Source: Pseudovibrio sp947494035
GTDB lineage: Bacteria; Pseudomonadota; Alphaproteobacteria; Rhizobiales; Stappiaceae
Direction of reading: 5' to 3'
NCBI GenBank assembly: GCA_947494035.1
Contig: CANLTN010000023.1
Location: 5,378 to 69,377, forward strand
Length of the DNA stretch: 64,000 nucleotides
Shown: piece by piece, positions 62,243-64,000 of the stretch
Layout of the letters: every line of letters starts with the position of its first letter
How positions within the stretch are numbered: position 1 is the first letter of the stretch
The notes under the pieces: generated by a model
Seen by the model: the letters and a program-made list of their open reading frames with translations, nothing else
Told to the model about the DNA's origin: nothing
Databases searched by the model: none
Program-made: the position numbers and the translations under genes

Positions 62243-62272
62243 ACCTCCACCGGAGTTGGAGGCCTATTTTGC
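62243..62272 (+). terminator. Probable terminator of the exporter operon
   Basis: Stem CCTCCA...TGGAGG and downstream CCTATTTTGC, just after the permease stop. Confidence 0.6.
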
Positions 62273-62327
62273 TTACAAAAACAAGGGCGCAGCAACCGCG
62301 CCCCTTCCATGCGCGCTTCCACAAAGC

Positions 62328-63719
62328 CTACTTAATGCCCTGAGCCGCAATATCCGCAGCAGTCAGGTCCAACGCACGGTGTGCCTTCTCAATCAACTCA
62401 TCGACCTCACTGTGCGAGATCACCAAGGGAGGCGAGACGACCATGGTGTCACCCACATGGCGCATCACCAAACCGCTTTCAAAGCTGTGGTCACGGCAGA
62501 TGGCACCAACCGTAGCTTTTTCCGCTTCAAACGGAGCACGGCGTGCCTTATCAGGCGAAAGTTCCAGCGCCCCGAGCAAACCACAGGTGCGCGCTTCGCC
62601 CACCAGCGGGTGAGCTGCCAGTACCTTCCATTTCTCTGCAAAATACGGCCCGATGTCACTCGCAACTTTTTGAGGAAGTTGTTCATTCTCAAGAATGTCG
62701 AGGTTCGCCAGTGCCGCAGCACAGGCTGACGGATGCGCTGAATATGTAAAGCCGTGATAGAACTCACCGCCATGCGCAATAAAGCCCGCTGCAACTTTCT
62801 CACTCACCACAACCGCCCCAATGGGCAGGTAAGCGGATGACAGCCCCTTGGCGATTGGCATCAGATCCGGCGTGAAGTTGAAAGTCTGCGACCCGAACCA
62901 GTTGCCAGTACGACCGAACCCGCAAATCACTTCATCAGCAACCAGCAGAACATTGCGTTCACGGCAGATACGCTGAATTTCCGGCCAGTAGGTCTCTGGC
63001 GGAATAACAACACCGCCCGCCCCCTGAATAGGCTCCCCGATAAACGCCGCCACATTGTCTTCACCAAGCCGGTCGATCTCCGCTTCCAGCTCCCGCGCCC
63101 GCATCATGCCAAACTCGGCAGGGTCCATATCCCCGCCTTCGCCATACCAGTAAGGCTGGTTTATGTGGGTGATGTCGGGAATAGGCAAACCACCTTGCGC
63201 ATGCATCGCACTCATACCGCCCAGACTGGCACCTGCCATAGTCGAACCGTGATAGGCATTGTGACGGGAGATGATGGTCTTCTTGGTCGGCTTGCCTTCA
63301 CTGGCCCAATAATGGCGCACCATACGCACCATAGTATCATTGGCCTCTGAACCGGACCCGGCAAAGAACACATGGTCCAGATCACCCGGCGCCAGCTTTG
63401 CAATCCGTTCTGCAAGCGCGATGGCTGGCGGATGCGACGTTTGGAAAAACGTGTTGTAGTACGGCAATTGCAGCATCTGTCTTTGAACCGCATCAATAAT
63501 CTCGGTGCGGCCATACCCAACATTCACGCACCACAGCCCCGCCATCCCGTCAAGGATCTTGTTGCCGTCAGAATCCCAAAGATAAACCCCCTCTGCCCGC
63601 GTGATCACCCGCGTTCCCTTGGCATTGAGAGCCTTGGTGTCGGTAAACGGATGCAAGTGGTGAGCGGCATCCTTTTGTTGCAAAACATCAGTGGGCGGAA
63701 GATTGGCGATATAGTCCAT
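62328..63719 (-). CDS. Class III PLP-dependent aminotransferase
   Basis: 463 residues from Met 63719 (MDYIANLPPTDV; SD GGAAGGAAT). Motifs: GLWCVNVGYGR, FFAGSGSEANDTMVRM (phosphate cup), SRHNAYHGSTMAG, EPIQGAGGVVIPP, DEVICGFGRTGNWFGS and the PLP Lys in MPIAKGLSSAYLPIGA. It resembles omega-aminotransferases such as those acting on beta-alanine, taurine or putrescine with pyruvate. The substrate cannot be told from sequence and no pathway gene is adjacent. The frame's upstream extension to 63800 lacks a ribosome site. Confidence 0.92.
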   Translation of the reverse strand: MDYIANLPPTDVLQQKDAAHHLHPFTDTKALNAKGTRVITRAEGVYLWDSDGNKILDGMAGLWCVNVGYGRTEIIDAVQRQMLQLPYYNTFFQTSHPPAIALAERIAKLAPGDLDHVFFAGSGSEANDTMVRMVRHYWASEGKPTKKTIISRHNAYHGSTMAGASLGGMSAMHAQGGLPIPDITHINQPYWYGEGGDMDPAEFGMMRARELEAEIDRLGEDNVAAFIGEPIQGAGGVVIPPETYWPEIQRICRERNVLLVADEVICGFGRTGNWFGSQTFNFTPDLMPIAKGLSSAYLPIGAVVVSEKVAAGFIAHGGEFYHGFTYSAHPSACAAALANLDILENEQLPQKVASDIGPYFAEKWKVLAAHPLVGEARTCGLLGALELSPDKARRAPFEAEKATVGAICRDHSFESGLVMRHVGDTMVVSPPLVISHSEVDELIEKAHRALDLTAADIAAQGIK

Positions 63720-63909
63720 GGGGCATTCCTTCCAAAAGAAACCTGCCCTGCAATCCGTGCAGGAGAGGCAAATAATCCGGTACTTTGTGGTCACAAGCAA
63801 ACAAGAGTCAATCTCTGCATCAAAAGAGGAACCACTGGTTTTCCCAAAGGGTTAAGAGAAAATGTCTCCCCCAACCTGTTCACAGAGGTAAACCTGCCTG
63901 CATCAAATA

Positions 63910-64000
63910 AAGGCACCCACACAAGGACATAAAATCTACCCGTATCTGCTGCGTGATGTGGAGGTTTTAAGACCCAATCAGGTCTGGGCCATCGACATTT
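63910..64000 (+). mobile_element. IS3-family transposase fragment at the window edge
   Basis: The frame KAPTQGHKIYPYLLRDVEVL, then RPNQVWAIDI, runs off the end. HKIYPYLLR...RPNQVWA.DI is the sequence just before the first catalytic Asp (WAxDI) in IS3-type OrfB transposases. No start is visible upstream, so it is probably a truncated copy. 63720-63909 holds the aminotransferase leader only. Confidence 0.7.

Noticed and set aside
1..64000. CRISPR array
   Set aside because: No regularly spaced identical repeats and no cas genes were seen.

Overview
The window is chromosomal DNA of an alphaproteobacterium of the Hyphomicrobiales (Rhizobiales), probably near Stappiaceae/Pseudovibrio. The evidence is the conserved block acpS-lepB-rnc-era-recO-parC, four tandem porins of the alphaproteobacterial Porin_2 type (start of the mature protein ADLP..., conserved VNYVQACDAFG motif) and the general style of the housekeeping proteins. 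The genus is inference; no rRNA is present to confirm it.

Layout. 1-7.7 kb: housekeeping block on the + strand (possible pyrE tail, DUF2062 membrane protein, acpS, lepB, rnc, era, recO, parC). 7.8-9.9 kb: yjjX-type NTPase, smpB and dapA on the - strand. 10.2-13.7 kb: lytic transglycosylase and an alpha/beta hydrolase. 13.7-20.6 kb: four paralogous outer-membrane porins on the - strand, each followed by its own hairpin. 21.5-25.2 kb: a frameshifted FkbM methyltransferase, an exported RidA-like protein, and an ECF41 sigma-factor operon with a recognisable ECF41 promoter.

25.57-58.21 kb looks like one integrated genomic island of about 32.6 kb. It is bounded by a 21-nt direct repeat (one mismatch) of the 3' end of tRNA-Ser(GCT). 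A tyrosine integrase sits next to the intact tRNA, and iterated ACAAAATGTG motifs lie just inside both ends. The island carries IS debris, a large autotransporter and a decayed second one, an archaeo-eukaryotic-primase-like replication protein beside strongly structured DNA, and a large periplasmic redox cargo. That cargo has two halves. In the first, divergent operons around 34.2 kb encode small and dihaem c-type cytochromes, a Met-rich class II cytochrome, a multicopper oxidase, small His/Cys-rich proteins, an L,D-transpeptidase, a ScsB/DsbD-like reductase, a DsbA/ScsC-like partner and a YVTN beta-propeller. The second is a converging operon with an OmpR-type two-component system, a late-stage cytochrome c maturation set (ccmF, ccmG, ccmH, ccmI) and a MotB-like orphan. 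A second, CueO-like multicopper oxidase follows at 49.2 kb. The content reads as a mobile periplasmic copper (or other metal) stress and electron-transfer module that brings its own cytochrome c and disulfide biogenesis genes; this function is inferred.

58.2-64 kb returns to chromosome: the tRNA-Ser gene, a CecR-like TetR regulator with a HlyD/ABC-ATPase/permease exporter operon, a class III aminotransferase, and the edge of an IS3-family transposase running off the window.
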